Assembly: GCF_000003605.2 (NCBI RefSeq)
Contig: NW_003124901.1
Span: forward strand, 226,384-269,261
Direction of reading: 5' to 3'
DNA: 42,878 nt
Source: Saccoglossus kowalevskii
Taxonomy: Eukaryota; Hemichordata; Enteropneusta; Harrimaniidae
The notes under the pieces are model-generated. The model was given only the letters and a program-made list of their open reading frames with translations. It had not been told where the DNA came from and ran no database searches. Positions 10,619 to 24,120 of this stretch are shown here, in pieces. Within the stretch, counting starts at the first letter, position 1. Every line of letters begins with the position of its first letter. The translations under genes were made by a program, and so were the position numbers.

Positions 10619-11785
10619 ACATTCTCAGAAAACACAACATAGTATTAGTTAAGTATTAGTAGAAGCAACGCCATGTCAAGATTGTTGTTTTCGAAAAAAA
10701 GAAATCAATATACTAGTAAATAAGTTGTATGTTGGAAGAAAGATTAACATCACGCTATCTTAGTGAGTGCAGACATTTTATGTATTTTGTGTATCAATTT
10801 TTTAATTTCACTTCCGTGCCTTGTTTCGAAGGGACGCTCCGAGCCTAGCAACGGCGTGTCATAATTCACTGGAAAAATTTTGTTTTCATGGTGTCAAGTG
10901 GCAAGGTCGGGTCCTTTATTCGTTCTGTGTGTCCAGGCGTAAGTGAGCATGAATAGGGGGTGAGAATGGTGCGAAATACAGCTAAAGAAGCCACTTGAAT
11001 CGTTACACAGATTGGATTATCTAATTAAAACCCACAAACAAATTGACAACGCCTTGTCAGATCCCGTTGAATTGTTGTCGCTGATCGTTGCTAACGCTGA
11101 ACTAAATCACCGGCATTTATAGAATAACCGGTAAATCACCCGTTCATCGCATTAACCAACGGTATTTCATAACGTGCGTCGAGCATTATTTTTACCGGTT
11201 CAGATCCAATCTCACGCTTTGGACCGACACGTAACTTTATTGTAATAATTGGGCGAAGTCAATCACGGGGCAGTTTCGGAGGGAAGTAAACAAAAATGAA
11301 AGTGTGCGTAAAAACGGTTTGTTGAAAACACGGCTCGTGGATCCGGTTCCGTAACTTCTCAATTCTGTCGACATTAATACAGACAAATCGCGCTGGGCTA
11401 TCATTACGATGCGTGATTGATGACTGAGCGATTACCCTGTTCAAAAAATATTAGTTTTGTCAAGAGAAGCGTTACAAAAAAATTATGATGTCTGTATTTG
11501 TACTGCGGCAGTTTAATTCTAAAGTTTTTTTTTTTAATAATAAGCAATCGACCTTAAACGCAACGGGCGCGTTTAAAAACAGTGTAGAAATACATCATGA
11601 TATATTGCGTACTTACGCCTCTGTAAACTTTTCTATCGATGTACATTTCGTTAATTAAGTTGTATAGGAGCTAAACTAATTATATTAAATCATTACCCGA
11701 CGCTTCCGTACTTTTTAATGCCAATATATATTTGAGGAAAAAACAATATGATAAATTCTTAAAATTATCTATTCATATCAACAAG

Positions 11786-11807
11786 TTTTTTTTTTTTTTT
11801 TTTTTTT
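11786..11807. repeat. Poly-T tract, 22 bp
   Basis: An uninterrupted T run after acaag. I see no adjoining SINE-like sequence or target-site duplication, so it is listed only as a homopolymer. Confidence 0.9.
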
Positions 11808-14800
11808 GTAATAATCGATGGCTGTTTTGATTTGACAAACTGCATATCATATGTTTATTTCCTGTTCTCATCTGTCATTGGCAGACACCACTACATACAG
11901 TCGTATATTATGATATTAGTTTTCAATTTATATGGGAAAGAAGTCCCCCAGGATTTTGGATACATTTTGTTATTTAGATCATGATATTGCTTAATGGAAG
12001 CTCCGTTGTCAGCTTTCTTTTCATGCAATTAATTCACCCTCCCCCATGTTGCACAACCTCCCTTGGTGGAAAAAAAACCTTTCCCCCTTGGCCAATATTG
12101 TTGTAGAAAACCCTGTGGGCAACTCCTCATTGGACAGCTGTATGGGTTTGATGTAACTGTTTGGAGAGCACCAATTTGTCTCGTTTTCGAGGCACACATA
12201 TAGTAAATCACATTGACCACACCGCGGACAGACTACAAAATGAACTCCTCAGGACAGGCTGTAAAATATAAATGAGCGACTAAGAAAAAAAAAAAACAGG
12301 TCAATTCGTGACACTATTGCCATGATGAGCGCACTTGATAGACTTAAAAAATTGGCAAGCGCGAATTCAGCAGCGAATTAAAATTAAAGCTAGATGTTGT
12401 TTTCATTTGCAGCTGTATACACCTTGGATTGTATGAGAACTCGGTTCAATTTAATTAATATCATTTTCTCCCCAATACATCCTTTTTCTGTCCATTTGAT
12501 CACTTCAATGTTTGAACTCTGGCAATTCTTTCAGGATTCGTGTGGCTGGTCATTACATTTTCCACTGCAATTGCTTCGTCTGTTGGAAGTGTTGAGTGAA
12601 GACAATTTAAACCATCAATCGTGTCTACTTTGGGATTTGAGTGGTATTTTGGGGGATGTTCAAGTGGCGTTCAGGTTTCTAGTGCCATTATTTTTGGTGA
12701 CATGACTGCATTCGGTTGTTAATTTATCTTGACAATGAGATGAGCCGAGGGTTGGCAAAGTAATTATGGCGTGTGTCGGCCGTACAGCTGACAGCCGCTT
12801 TACTCTCAAATTAATCATTACTTTCTTCTCCAGTGTTCTTTTTAAAAAAAAAAATATATATATCTTATTTTTTTAATGAACAACTCTTTGCTTATTAAAA
12901 ATCCCAAACTTATAAGTTTGAATATTGTATTTTTTTTTTTGCATTTTAATTAAACATTTAAAATGGGATCGTTTTTAGAAGTAGTTACAGTGGAGCAAAT
13001 GAGTGGTCATTGGTGATCATTTTAGGGCCTTCATCAGCATTTGCTACATACAGTCTACTAAATGCTAAGATTAATGGCGTAACCTGGACATGTCTGGCCT
13101 CATCTCTTCATGTCTAGGCTAGTTAGGCTTGATCAACTTGAGATCAACTGGCGAGTAATAATTCAAGCTTTGGCTATAAATCACTCGGTGGCGAATGCCC
13201 CTGTGTAAACTGGCAATAGCCACAGGACATGACCTCTGCACACCGCAGTTGAGCTTGCAATAGCTACAAAATGCTGAGGAATTTAGTGAGACATCAGTAA
13301 AAGATTTTCAGCTTTACCAGATAAACGTAGCCTAGAGAGTTAGAGACCATGTTATGAGAGTCAAAGTTAACGAAAATAAACACTCTGCAAAGGTAGATGA
13401 CGTCTTTGATGACAGTATCTAGTGTTAGCATACAGTTCCATTTGTAAGCTAGTGCTGTCAAATTTGTTTGGTGGTTTGAAATTTACTTGGTGGGTAAATA
13501 AAAAGACAGTAAATATAGTGTGTGCATGGGGTTTGTATAATGTATGGCCAAATTACTTCCAATCACTTGGTGCCGATAAGCAAAGCATAGCATGCATGAA
13601 ACTGACAAGGCGTGCTGAATGCAAGGGGCAATTGATGTCAATTTCCTGTACACTGAATTAACACATGAAAAGTGTGGAGAATGCAGCGAAGGCGTAAGAT
13701 AGCTGTATTTGTTCACCAGACAGCCTGTGAGAGTAGGCGATATCTTTTTCATTCTTTACCCCCCCAAAAAAAATGCACTTGTGTTAGTAATAGCTTGTTG
13801 TTATCAGAAAGAAGGATTTTTTTTTAAATGTTTGAGTTGGAAAATAATCGTGCTGCTTCTTGCCTTAGGTGGTTTTTCGTATGTATTCCTGTGAGATCGG
13901 CTAGAAAGCTATTGTTGTGAAGAATCTCCTGTCATCACTGAGCCAGTATATGTACTTGGTTGCCAGTAATTGAGAGTGCGGTGAAATGGTTCCCTTATTT
14001 ATTTCAACGTATTGTTACACATAGCCATGTTTGTCACACACAGAATAAAGGAGGAAGAAAAAGACCTGTTACCCCTGTGGCTTGGAATTGAGCCTTATAG
14101 CCCTGAATGTAATTTAATAAATACATCCTATTCTCAATTGCTTCAAATAATAGCCTACAACGTGCATTACCATTCTGTCAATGAAAAGATTCTTTTCAAT
14201 GAAAGAAAATGAAAAAGTCTGTGAAGTGCTTTTCAGCACGAGTCGATCATGGAGGTTGGATAAGGGGCGTGTGCTGGTGAGCTATCGACAGACGAGAGGT
14301 CAATTGGTGGAAGCGGTAATTTGTGAAACTATAGTCGCTTAAAATGAACACGACTGCTTTTTACGTTCACAGAGCATGGTTGTTGAGGTGTGGGTCAGTG
14401 AGATTATTTGGTCCACGTCTGCGTATAGACCTGTCATTAGGTCCCAGTTCCCACTCCTTTTAGCTACAAATGTAATTTCCCGACAAAAGTGCTTTATTTA
14501 GTCTAAACAAATATCATTAATTTAGTACATAATGCACAAATATAGGAAGGCAACCATTCTCTATTCATACCCAGCACAAGTTGGATGCCACTTAGTTGAA
14601 TGGCAGAAAGCACTAAATGGTGGCGGAATAATTTTGCGTGACATTCAATTCCCTGTCTTTTTATTACATTTGTTCTTTGTTAAATAAAAGACAGTGATTT
14701 TTTTCATGAAAAAGGGAAGAAGATATCACACAACAATTAATGAAGACAGACAGAAAATTAAGTTTGTTCAGTGCGCCGGTAAACAATGGCTTATGTACAC

Positions 14801-16309
14801 ACCGTTATTTCTGTTCTGTTCAATTCAACATGAATGCGATATTATGTTCAGAGGGCATATATGCAATTATAAGCATACCATATTTGATTGAATCAAAACA
14901 AATTATTACTTTTTCACTTATTTTTAATAAATGCATTTTTAGTGTCAGTTTAACATATTAATTTAAACAATTTTGTTCAATGTTTTGATTTGAAAAAAAA
15001 AAAAAAAAAATTGAAGCCATTCTGATCGTTATCAAAACCATTGTATTGTTCTCTAAGAAATCTGTGTCAGAACAGATAAAAAAAAAATTATCGCTTAGGG
15101 CAGTTTTTTTTCCAACTTAAACTGTTTTTTTTTTTCAGCGATGGGACATCAACATGTAGAACAGAAGTATTTGTTTGTTGTGATTGTTAACAAAACGGTG
15201 ACAAGACTGATGGATTGATACTCCAATCATGACCAAGCAACAATCAGATAGTCAGAATAAACGTGACAGTTGCTAAGTTACATATATGATTGATATAATT
15301 GGCTTGGGTACTGGATTTGGTTCATAAACTTGACATAAACATTTTAAGATAATTTTTTTTTTTTTACAACTCTAAAACGAGTTGTTGATTGACGGTGTAT
15401 GTTTTGACTGAATCCTACCGATAAGGTGGGCATATATAACTTAGATTCAGCAATTTTTTTACCTTTTAAAACTGATTGATAAGGTCAAAAAAAAGGCGGA
15501 AAACATAAAAAAAAATGATGATGTATGGATTTTTAACTGACACTACACAGGATGGCCAGAAACATGAATATTTTTTGGTGGGCTTAATGTGCAAACCTCT
15601 ATTCATTGTCTGTAATTTTTGTTTTGCTTATTTCGATATTAACCTATAGGGACTTTCATTTCATGTATATTTAAGACCAAATCAATAACAACATTCTTCT
15701 TGGGGTAAGTTGAACTAAGATAAGTTGTGACTCAAGATACTGAAATAACTAAATTTATATAGTACTATTTTATTTTTCTCTGGCCACCTGTTAAAAGCAT
15801 GGATTTAATAACACAAAACAAACACACTTTTATTATTGGATGAAAAAATTTTATTTTTCCGCTCCATTTAATCTGTGATAGAACTCACTGGTAGCGGGAT
15901 GCGGAGCCTCGTTTGACGAATCAGCCGTCCACTTTCTGTGCCTTATTAAGTTAGATAATTTCAGAGTTAGAAATTAAAATAATACAATTGTTAGTAAATT
16001 GTTATCTATTATTCCAGTTCCATTTTGTTTTTTCAATTTTTAACCAACAAATATGTCCGTATCTACCGGTAAATTAGGTTAAACGATATTCATGACAACT
16101 CATTGTTTGATTAAAGTTTTAAAAAATGTTCATTTCATAGGGAAAAAAATGTCACATATTTTGTGTCAGCATATATTTATTTCCGCAAACAAACAGATAT
16201 AAATGGTACAAGGTTGAAGCAGAACAATTTTAAAAAATAGTGTCTATTTCCCCTTTTGCTTATTGTCTGAAAGCAAAATAACACTGCATCTATATTTCTC
16301 CAGTCTGTA

Positions 16310-16321
16310 CCCCCCCCCCCC
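16310..16321. repeat. Poly-C tract, 12 bp
   Basis: An uninterrupted C run between cagtctgta and gaataatcggg. Such tracts are prone to sequencing and assembly length error. Confidence 0.9.
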
Positions 16322-16519
16322 GAATAATCGGGTTTAAAATTGAAATTTCTGTGCTTTACTTGTATTTCAGTAATAGAATACAGGTATAGACACTGTCCAG
16401 TACATCTGTGGGTTTAACCCCTGGACTCTAGACTCTGCTATCTGTGTTGCCACAAGATTAGGGTGTGATCTGCAAATACGGTAGCTTGTAGAGCCCACCA
16501 GATTGACTGTAATCTACCT

Positions 16520-16534
16520 AGGCAGAGTCTGCCT
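16520..16534. repeat. 15-bp near-perfect palindrome
   Basis: AGGCAGA-G-TCTGCCT: two 7-bp arms that are exact reverse complements around one G. Each arm contains a GTCTG/CAGA(C)-like SMAD half-site string. A further inverted string, GGGTT-T-AACCC, lies about 100 bp upstream. Function unknown. Confidence 0.6.
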
Positions 16535-19500
16535 CCCACAGCTTTTTTTATGGAGTGATAACAACCCTGAGTTTATTTTGTAGGGGATTGTAATTCTGTT
16601 TATTAATAATGGTAGCTATACTGCATTTAAATCTGTTTGTTTGTGAATTCCTGTCAGACTCCGACCACACTGGTTAATTTCAGAATAAAAATCTGCTTGC
16701 CTGGCCGTCCCCAGTTGTGTGTTATATAACTTGTGTCGGCTTCAATTTTAAACCTGAAAACCTATATATTTTTATTATGAACTACAAAATAACTGTCTAC
16801 ATACTTCAGTGTGTTAGCTCACTGCTTAGTGTCCGTGTTACACGCTTGTTGAACTTTGTGCTCACTCTATATACAGCACAGCCAAGGATTGTGTTTAATA
16901 TCGGTTCAGCGATGTCTAAGTTTGACGACGACGAATGACACGACTTTGGATTTGTTGAATGGATCATATCCTTGCTTGATTCGTTTGAAATGTCTTCGTT
17001 GAGTGCAGTTAAGCGTATTGTGATCGCCATTGTCCATCCGAAGCTGATTTTTTTGTGTCTCATTCCCTGACCATTAACGCCAGATGACATCAAGCTGAAC
17101 AGAATGACATATACAAACTACTTTCACAAAATCTGATCAGATATGTCAGACCGCATTGTTTTGGGGTCAGCAGATTCGGTCGTAAGATATCCACTGTAGC
17201 GCTTAGCTCTAAGCAATAGCAAAGGTTGAAATGGCAAGTGCTTTTTTTTTTTTTACATTTGGCTGGAATACAAATGTGATTTGTTCGTGTTTCAATGCTA
17301 GGGTAATTTTACCTCTGAAGGTCATTTAGGCTGTATAACACAATTACGGGAAAAACCAAAACATTTAACTTGCACGCTTAATTATGATGAAAACATTGAA
17401 TACTGATGAGCCTGATGTAGCCTGATGTCTCTCTCTGTCTCTCTCTCCCCGTCTCTCTGCACATACTATCTGTTCACATCGCACATATCTCGCTATTGTT
17501 GTAGTAAGTTAATAATTAATATTGTCTTTGGCCATATTGTTCTTGTTATCAAAGTTATGTTATCTCCTTGACACTTTGTACCAAAATCATACATCGGTCA
17601 TGATGTAATAGGGTGATCGTTACTATTTTTGTTGAATTAGACAATTACCCGGCAATTCCATATTGATTTTCTGTAGATGACTCGTTGGGACTTTATCACG
17701 AATATGTTCACAAGTTATTTGATTGCTTTGTTGCATCCCACATGGAATGATAAATTGTTAAATAAATGGCGTGGCATTGTCAGTTGTGAAAACTGCTTCT
17801 AACAATTTGTTTTTCTTCTTTGATAGTCTAACGTTCTACTGTTGTTGTAATGCCAAGCTGATATGTAAACAAACTAGTAGTCATGTGTTGAAATATCTAA
17901 ATATGTTAATTTCGTTCATGCCAGCAAACCTACATAGATTTATATTATTATTCCATTGTCTCTGCGAGCTTCGAAATGTACACTTCCAATTTTGTATATT
18001 TCACTGCAAAACGTTTTTGATAAGCGTGAAATTAGACTAAAGTCGTAGTCTAAAATTCCTTGACTTAATAGAAACGCTGGTATTCTGTGTAACACAGTGG
18101 CTCGTTCCAATGACACAAGTCTTTTTTGTGTTGGATTTAGGGCTGATACGGTAAGAGAGGAGAATGGACTTTAATGATGTCCTTGCCAAATAAAAATATA
18201 AGAATTCCTCCTTAGCTATAATCAGGTCAAAATTCCTCCGTTGGTCAGTCAAGTTGTTAAACAATAAATTTGTTTTCATTAATTTGGACATCACGTCATA
18301 TTGTAGTGGGGGAGGCACATCAAATTTGATTGAAAATTTTAAAACATCAAATATCTTGTACAGCTCCAACAAAAAGTGTTTCGATTCTTAGTGGATTTAT
18401 TTTTATGTTTTCTGTCAAATGTACTTTGTGAGGTTGAATTTCTGTTTACCCACAATGCATTTATAACATGCTTTTTAATAAATATTTGATAATAAGATAG
18501 TTGTAATCCGCAGCAAGTTCTTTTGTCACATTGTAGGTATTAGTTGAATACATTCAGACTTTATACAATTTTTTTGATGCTAGTTTGAACTGGGTGACTG
18601 GTGTTTAAGTTGAAGCAGAGATTTGAAAAATAAATCACTGTCACTATTTTTGTTGTAAACAAAATAAGATTTTTTTTTTTTTACCAAATCTATAATCCAA
18701 TTGGGTTTTTGCACACCCAATAATTAATAAGATGTCACCAACAGAATTATTTCTGATTGAAGAAAAATAAAACTGTTAAATATATTGATGAAAAAAATAA
18801 AATAATGCATTTTATCCTGATTTGTGGAAAATTATGCATGAATCTTCAAAAATGTGCTGACAATATCACTGGGTAATTGTTTTATTTTCACTAAAGTTGT
18901 AATATTTAGTGTTTAAATGCTGAATACAATAGATCCCAAAGCTTATTCAGGCCTCCTTTTTATTCTTCCATTGCACAATAACAAACATCAGTTTATGCAA
19001 ACACTGCGTCCTCATGGGGATCTACTCAGCGGACTACAATGGTCGGACACATAGATGACCAATGCAAGCATGTCTAGACTGAATTAAACCTAATAGAATT
19101 TTATTAAAATTAATAATATTTCGAATAACTTATCATTAAATGTTATTATCTCTCTCAAAACGAACAACTATACTGTGTTTTTTTTTTAAAATTGAATTTA
19201 AATTTAATTTTCTGTACCCATTGACTCTTATTTTGAAAGTCTATTTCATAGCATAAAATTATTTCTTATCCGATCACTTCAAATAATGTGGGATGGTGTG
19301 ATTCGTAATTGAACATGAATTGTGACTTCTGGATATCCAATTATAATAATTGAGGAACATTCAGCGATTGGTTGACTCTGCTTTGAGGACCTCTTACTGC
19401 GGCATTATGGAAAGGTGTTTTTATAATAACCTGTGTATTAAACTGAACTGTTAATCCAAGCCTCAGAAAATTATTAATACGACTCAAATATTGTCGTTCG

Positions 19501-20570
19501 ATGTAGATTTTGTTGGAGTTTGGTCATGGCTATACTAATATGAGCAAACAAGATTAGCTTAAAGGTTTAGCCAGCATTTTTTAAATTTGTCACTATGACT
19601 ACAGTCATCAAATTACCACCACACGTTTGGTGATGTATGCCCTCCATTATTATGCTAAATCCGAAATATTTGTTTGAAAAAACGCGGACATTCCAATCTA
19701 TGTCTATCTTCTTTACTATATTTTTAAAATTTGGTTTGCCTAGTAATGTTTTTTTTTTCCCCTCCCATTTTCGGTGTCAGGTAACAAATGGTACAGTGTT
19801 CTCCAAACACTGGCAGACATTGTAGGATTACTTTTCGTGGGAATTACAAGGTGTACGGGAGTCGGGGGGGTACGAGAAATGTTGATTTGTCTGGGATAGT
19901 TAAAGCATGTGGTCTTAAACACAAATACTACAAAACACTACAAATTACTCGTTCATGTATCTCTGTATATATGTTTATTCCACCTGTGTTTTTTGACACA
20001 AAAACCAGTGGGCTCTACCAACTTGCTGATGTTGGAGGATAAAAGCAAAACTACCAGTACGGTAGTTGGCTCAACCGAATCGCTGATTTAGCAGGAGAAA
20101 AACAAAGTTCTGAGAATGTACCCTTTACAACATTAAAATAAGTTGAATTTATTAATAAAATAGTGCAATAAATTAAAAATGTTTATTAATTAATGTGACT
20201 TAACTGGATAACCTGTTTATTGTCACAATTGTCACACTGCTCAAAATGATCTTTTATTAATTTGCATGGTTTCTTTGACTTATGTCGATCTAAACATGAC
20301 GACTATGTCAAATTTGATATCTTAACTAAATCTAAAATATTCAGAATCCTCCTCCTACAGTGTTGTTTTGTGAATGTAAGGGAGATTGTAGAATTTTTGA
20401 ACATTCTTGTTCAAGCGCTAACTAATATTATAATTTTGTTTGTGTCTTTTTTGTTTATCTTCATCAACACTGACTGAATGATAAAACAGTTTATAAGCAT
20501 TTATACACAGCTCTATTACAGTGGTTTCAGAGAAGTCATTGACCATGGTTGAATGGTCAGACAGACAAAT

Positions 20571-20572
20571 TT

Positions 20573-20634
<62 letters not shown>

Positions 20635-20656
20635 TTTGACAGACAGACAGACAATT

Positions 20657-20691
<35 letters not shown>
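20571..20691. repeat. (CAGA)n microsatellite abutting the assembly gap
   Basis: Tandem CAGA/GACA units, interrupted twice (caaatttgacag near 20631 and caattgacag near 20652), run directly into the run of N. Tetranucleotide repeats read open in several frames (Asp-Arg-Gln-Thr and Cys-Leu-Ser-Val patterns), so the open frames here are artefacts. The gap is probably the unassembled rest of this repeat. Confidence 0.95.
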
Positions 20692-21452
20692 NNNNNNNNN
20701 NNNNNNNNNNNNNNNNNNNNNNNNNNNNNNNNNNNNNNNNNNNNNNNNNNNNNNNNNNNNNNNNNNNNNNNNNNNNNNNNNNNNNNNNNNNNNNNNNNNN
20801 NNNNNNNNNNNNNNNNNNNNNNNNNNNNNNNNNNNNNNNNNNNNNNNNNNNNNNNNNNNNNNNNNNNNNNNNNNNNNNNNNNNNNNNNNNNNNNNNNNNN
20901 NNNNNNNNNNNNNNNNNNNNNNNNNNNNNNNNNNNNNNNNNNNNNNNNNNNNNNNNNNNNNNNNNNNNNNNNNNNNNNNNNNNNNNNNNNNNNNNNNNNN
21001 NNNNNNNNNNNNNNNNNNNNNNNNNNNNNNNNNNNNNNNNNNNNNNNNNNNNNNNNNNNNNNNNNNNNNNNNNNNNNNNNNNNNNNNNNNNNNNNNNNNN
21101 NNNNNNNNNNNNNNNNNNNNNNNNNNNNNNNNNNNNNNNNNNNNNNNNNNNNNNNNNNNNNNNNNNNNNNNNNNNNNNNNNNNNNNNNNNNNNNNNNNNN
21201 NNNNNNNNNNNNNNNNNNNNNNNNNNNNNNNNNNNNNNNNNNNNNNNNNNNNNNNNNNNNNNNNNNNNNNNNNNNNNNNNNNNNNNNNNNNNNNNNNNNN
21301 NNNNNNNNNNNNNNNNNNNNNNNNNNNNNNNNNNNNNNNNNNNNNNNNNNNNNNNNNNNNNNNNNNNNNNNNNNNNNNNNNNNNNNNNNNNNNNNNNNNN
21401 NNNNNNNNNNNNNNNNNNNNNNNNNNNNNNNNNNNNNNNNNNNNNNNNNNNN
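20692..21452. other. Assembly gap (761 N)
   Basis: Run of N with the microsatellite on its left and AT-rich unique sequence (tttttaaaaaaattg) on its right. The stated length may be an estimate. Any open frame drawn across it is meaningless. Confidence 0.99.
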
Positions 21453-22559
21453 TTTTTAAAAAAATTGTATTTGTATTTTAAATTTAAAATTTATTCAAAA
21501 CAATTTATTTTTCCAATGACTCAGCATTTCATTATATCTAATGCTGTATCCGTTGATGATAATTACCGTGTCTTTGGTGTTAGAAAGATTTAGATAAAAC
21601 ACAGCGGCACAGTTCATGTAGATAAGCTGAGTGAATCTGTGTGTTTCCTGATAACCATCAAGTCTGAACCATCTTAACAAGTGCAGTCACGGATATCTGC
21701 TTATCATTCAAACACTGGCTATACCGAATTGAAATCACTCTAAGAAACTTCATTCTATTCCATCCATCTTCTTTTCTTTTTCATTCTACATCAATTGGCA
21801 ATTAACTTTATTATTACCAATGCATGATCTCGTTTTAGAATTTAGTAAATTCCCACTTTTTTTTTTTTTCAAGAATTATATTTCCAAAATTTTTCTTTGT
21901 CCTTCAGGTTGCCAATTCAACAGCTACAATCAGACCGTACAGTCTTACAAAAAGAAGCAAAGTAGGTTTAAATATTTTTTTTTCACTATAATATTAATAA
22001 TAATAATATTTCTCTATTTATTAAACGTCACCACTCACATAATTTAGCCTGTGGTTTTGATTTGCACCATAACAAACTTTTGCATTCCACTGACTGTCAC
22101 ACTCTAGAAAAAAAAAGTATGAAAAAGAATGTTTGAATGTAGGATGTCGATCATCACAGAAATTCCCACACCTTGTACTACTGATAAAATTATCCCCAAG
22201 GCAAACAAGCTCATGCATATTCGTATTGCCATTTCAATGTCTTAATGTAAACATCGCATATGCAGTTTGTAAATTGAATTACCACCCCACCATTAAATTG
22301 AGGCATTCATTTCAATGAATTATGATATTTTTTTTTAGCAATTTTGATAAAACCCTGAGTTGAAGCATTGACATTCGTGTGAGTTCATTATGAATTCCTA
22401 TTTATTAAGTTGTTGTGGAAAGTGTATTTAGGATTTAAATTGTACTCTAGGGTGGTCACTTGATAAAAGAATACTTTAGCAGCAAATATTATTAAATACT
22501 GTGAAAAGTTGTTGAAATTAATTTGCGAGATAGGTTTAATTGTGTTGATTCACTAAAGA

Positions 22560-22980
22560 ATGAGGGAAGACAACCAGAAATGGCGTCTTATGAGATCTTT
22601 TACTTACTATAAAAGGAAATTGGCATGTTGCCACGGCGACTAAGACAGACACTTAATAACTGATGTCATGCTTTCTGACCAGAATGCTAAAATATGCCCT
22701 GCTTCGGGTCAGAGTTCAAAATAGTGCAATTGCTGGACAAAGTACGCGACTGAAACGCATTAATATAATGATGGACAAATAAAAACAGAATAACAAACAG
22801 AGTTGATTTCTGCTCCCACGATTGGCAATATATTACCGCAGGTTGATTTACACAGGCGGTAATATTGTGTGAATTTGCCGCCATTGGAGTAGTTTTGAAG
22901 AGCGGCCGTACTATAAAATTCACAATAAAATGTTGTGTGTGTTTTAACAGTGCAAACATGTTTGGTTTTACCATTCATGG
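22560..22980. promoter_or_regulatory. Candidate intronic enhancer island with X-box-like and hairpin motifs
   Basis: This stretch is less AT-rich than its surroundings and carries several ordered motifs. GTTGCCACGGCGAC (22627-22640) resembles the RFX X-box GTTGCCATGGCAAC with two mismatches. A 10-bp perfect inverted repeat lies at 22830-22865. GCCGCCATTGG near 22878 contains a YY1-like/inverted CCAAT string. No coding potential is recognised. The enhancer role is an inference from motif density; conservation in related species would decide it. Confidence 0.35.
22830..22865. repeat. 10-bp perfect inverted repeat with 16-nt spacer
   Basis: ATATTACCGC (22830-22839) and GCGGTAATAT (22856-22865) are exact reverse complements. 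The spacer contains ggttgattta. Outer CA/TG bases could extend the stem past a 2-nt bulge. Confidence 0.75.
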
Positions 22981-24107
22981 TCTGTTATACAGAAGTCTTC
23001 ATTTAAATTTAGTGATTTTACTAATTTTGTGAGAGTGAGTGCTGAATGAATCTTAATTCTGTAACTTGCAATTGTATTTTCGAAGTACACCTTAGCTCAT
23101 GGCATTTGACATCGAATCGAGCATAATTACATTAAACTAGTGATATTCCCTCTGGGACGATAACATTTAAACTTTTAAACATGAAAAACTGTCCTATTTT
23201 GGTTGAGCAGATTAGATTTAAGACCGCTATGGCAGGACACCTTCAAAGCCCGGGTCTGTCCTTGTGGATCCATTCTTTCACTGAATTGTCTCTATTATCC
23301 TGGCTGTGGTAAGCCATAATGTGGCCGTTGAATAAAAAAAAGAATTAAGGGAAAGTCTATCATATGTAAAACAAGGAGCTATTAAATAGCAGCAGTTGTG
23401 TTTTGTGGACGTTTTTCCCAGTGAGTTTCCTCTGTTAATGTTCTAATGTTTTATTTGTGTGCAGAAAGAAGTGTTTTATCTTAATATCATTAGAAGCTGA
23501 TAATTATTCTTTCCTAAAATTGTGCTTCACAGCAGCACAGGGGAACCCTTAATTAGGATGCAGTTCTACGGAAACGGCACCTATTCTTTGCCGGCTTGTA
23601 CAGTGGTGTGTTTTTGAAGGGTCTTTCTTGTCCTGCCAAAAGTACATGTGTCCCAAACAAAAGGCAACAAATCTCCAAGCAAAATTATGCCGACATCGGT
23701 GAAAAGGGGACCACTTTAAAAAGGTGGCAGTCTTTTGTTAGCGCCGCTTTCTACATATGTAAAGGACGGGGTGCTATTGAACTGATGCGTTGGCATCAAT
23801 GTTATGCGGTGCACGCGTTGTGCCAGTAGCAAGGGGTAGGGAGGAGTGTTTTGTAGGTCACTTTGGAGTGTGGAGATGTACACACTAGATAAGTAGCAGC
23901 TCACCTCGCAACACTGCGATCACCTGGGAGTGATTATAAGGCAGAGTCTTCTCTGCTTGGCTTCTTCATAATAGCCTACGGCGGTGATCAGTTTAACTAA
24001 GCTTTCTTGTTTTCCTTTCCTCAGCTGTAACTCGGCCCTTGTTAACGTCTGCGTATAATTCTTTCCTTCCACTCCCGGATGATGTATGATATTATCAGGC
24101 GGCAGCT

Positions 24108-24120
24108 GGGGGGGGGGGGG
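24108..24120. repeat. Poly-G tract, 13 bp
   Basis: An uninterrupted G run after ggcggcagct. Possible polymerase-slippage and sequencing-error site. Confidence 0.9.

Noticed and set aside
12394-12705. 103-codon open frame in the intron
   Set aside because: Leu/Phe-rich translation typical of T-rich DNA, no recognised domain, no clear splice signals that would join it to onecut.
20549-21593. Open frames of more than 300 codons across the gap
   Set aside because: Made of a Asp-Arg-Gln-Thr microsatellite translation and unknown bases.
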